Assembly: GCA_934293005.1 (NCBI GenBank)
Contig: CAKQYA010000044.1
Coordinates: forward strand, 1 to 14,720
DNA from: an uncultured Bacteroidaceae bacterium
GTDB lineage: Bacteria > Bacteroidota > Bacteroidia > Bacteroidales > Bacteroidaceae
DNA: 14,720 nucleotides
Direction of reading: 5' to 3'
Of this stretch, positions 14,670-14,720 are shown piece after piece. The notes beneath the pieces are model-generated. The model was not told where the DNA came from and ran no database searches. It saw nothing but the letters and a program-made list of their open reading frames with translations. Position 1 is the first letter of the stretch, and each line of letters starts with the position of its first letter. Made by a program: the position numbers and the translations under genes.

Positions 14670-14696
14670 TCCCTGGCGTTTGCCATGGAGGGGCTC
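14652..14696 (-). terminator. intrinsic terminator of the rRNA operon
   Basis: GAGCCCCTCC (14663-14672) pairs with GGAGGGGCTC (14687-14696). After one mismatch, TGGC (14674-14677) pairs with GCCA (14682-14685) around a 4-nt loop. On the minus strand the stem is followed by CTTGTTTTTTT (14662-14652). It lies immediately beyond the 3' end of the 5S gene, which is also on the minus strand. Confidence 0.85.
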
Positions 14697-14701
14697 TCTG
14701 A

Positions 14702-14720
14702 AGAAGGCGGCGACCTACTC
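14702..14720 (-). rRNA. rrf: 5S ribosomal RNA, 3' end only (partial)
   Basis: The minus strand of the last bases reads GAGTAGGTCGCCGCCTTC, the typical 3' end of bacterial 5S rRNA (…GGGAGAGTAGGTCGCCGCC). The gene continues past the window edge. The exact 3' end is uncertain by a few bases. The 23S and 16S genes are expected further right, outside this window. Confidence 0.75.

Noticed and set aside
14544..14720. Plus-strand open frame from ATG 14544 to the window edge, with more G-rich codons than its neighbours
   Set aside because: It runs through the rRNA terminator hairpin and antisense to the 5S rRNA 3' end; no domain is recognisable.

Overview
The window reads as chromosomal DNA of a Bacteroidales bacterium, most like Prevotella/Segatella. 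Supporting signs are an AT-rich genome, starts without Shine-Dalgarno sequences, promoter-like TAnnTTTG boxes usually followed by CA, many lipoproteins with a Cys about 20 residues in, and families largely confined to this phylum (NVEALA peptides, 6-bladed beta-propeller lipoproteins with a G-R-G-x-G-E-Y signature). This assignment comes from family recognition and was not computed.

Left part (1-6092) is an accessory region built around an NVEALA peptide cassette. On the minus strand, read right to left, lie an NVEALA-type secreted peptide (4027-3680), a beta-propeller lipoprotein (3541-2420), a thioredoxin-fold lipoprotein with CTPC (2337-1783), and the first 71 codons of an S26 signal peptidase that overlaps the lipoprotein gene by ATGA and breaks off near 1580-1600. 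On the plus strand a second, paralogous propeller + thioredoxin-like pair (80-1653) runs toward it and is cut at the same place, so two convergent cassettes are fused through reciprocal truncations. The left propeller also has an in-frame amber codon where its signal peptide should be. To the right, divergent from the peptide cassette across a 1 kb non-coding gap, is a PAS-like/LuxR-type regulator (5043-5789), followed in the same frame by a remnant that resembles the start of an O-antigen-ligase-like membrane protein.

Middle part (6093-7666) is repeat-rich spacer around one housekeeping gene, a nitrilase-superfamily omega-amidase (7273-6521). The spacers hold a 22-bp tandem repeat, several copies of a 22-bp dispersed element and two strong palindromes.

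Right part (7667-14720) is ordinary core genome: a large YfhO-family membrane protein (minus), then divergently gltX (glutamyl-tRNA synthetase) and waaA (Kdo transferase) as a two-gene operon closed by a strong terminator, then an FKBP-type peptidyl-prolyl isomerase (minus). At the right edge are the 3' end of a 5S rRNA and the terminator of an rRNA operon entering from the right on the minus strand.

How the parts may work together (inference): the NVEALA peptide is exported and perhaps processed by the linked S26 peptidase. Its mature part has four cysteines and the cassette carries CxxC lipoproteins, so thiol chemistry in the envelope is plausible. The propeller lipoproteins may bind the peptide or a partner. 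The LuxR-type protein is a candidate regulator. The spacers between the cassette genes contain paired complementary segments that could set expression ratios. The most unusual is an interlocked A-B-A'-B' arrangement just upstream of the propeller start.
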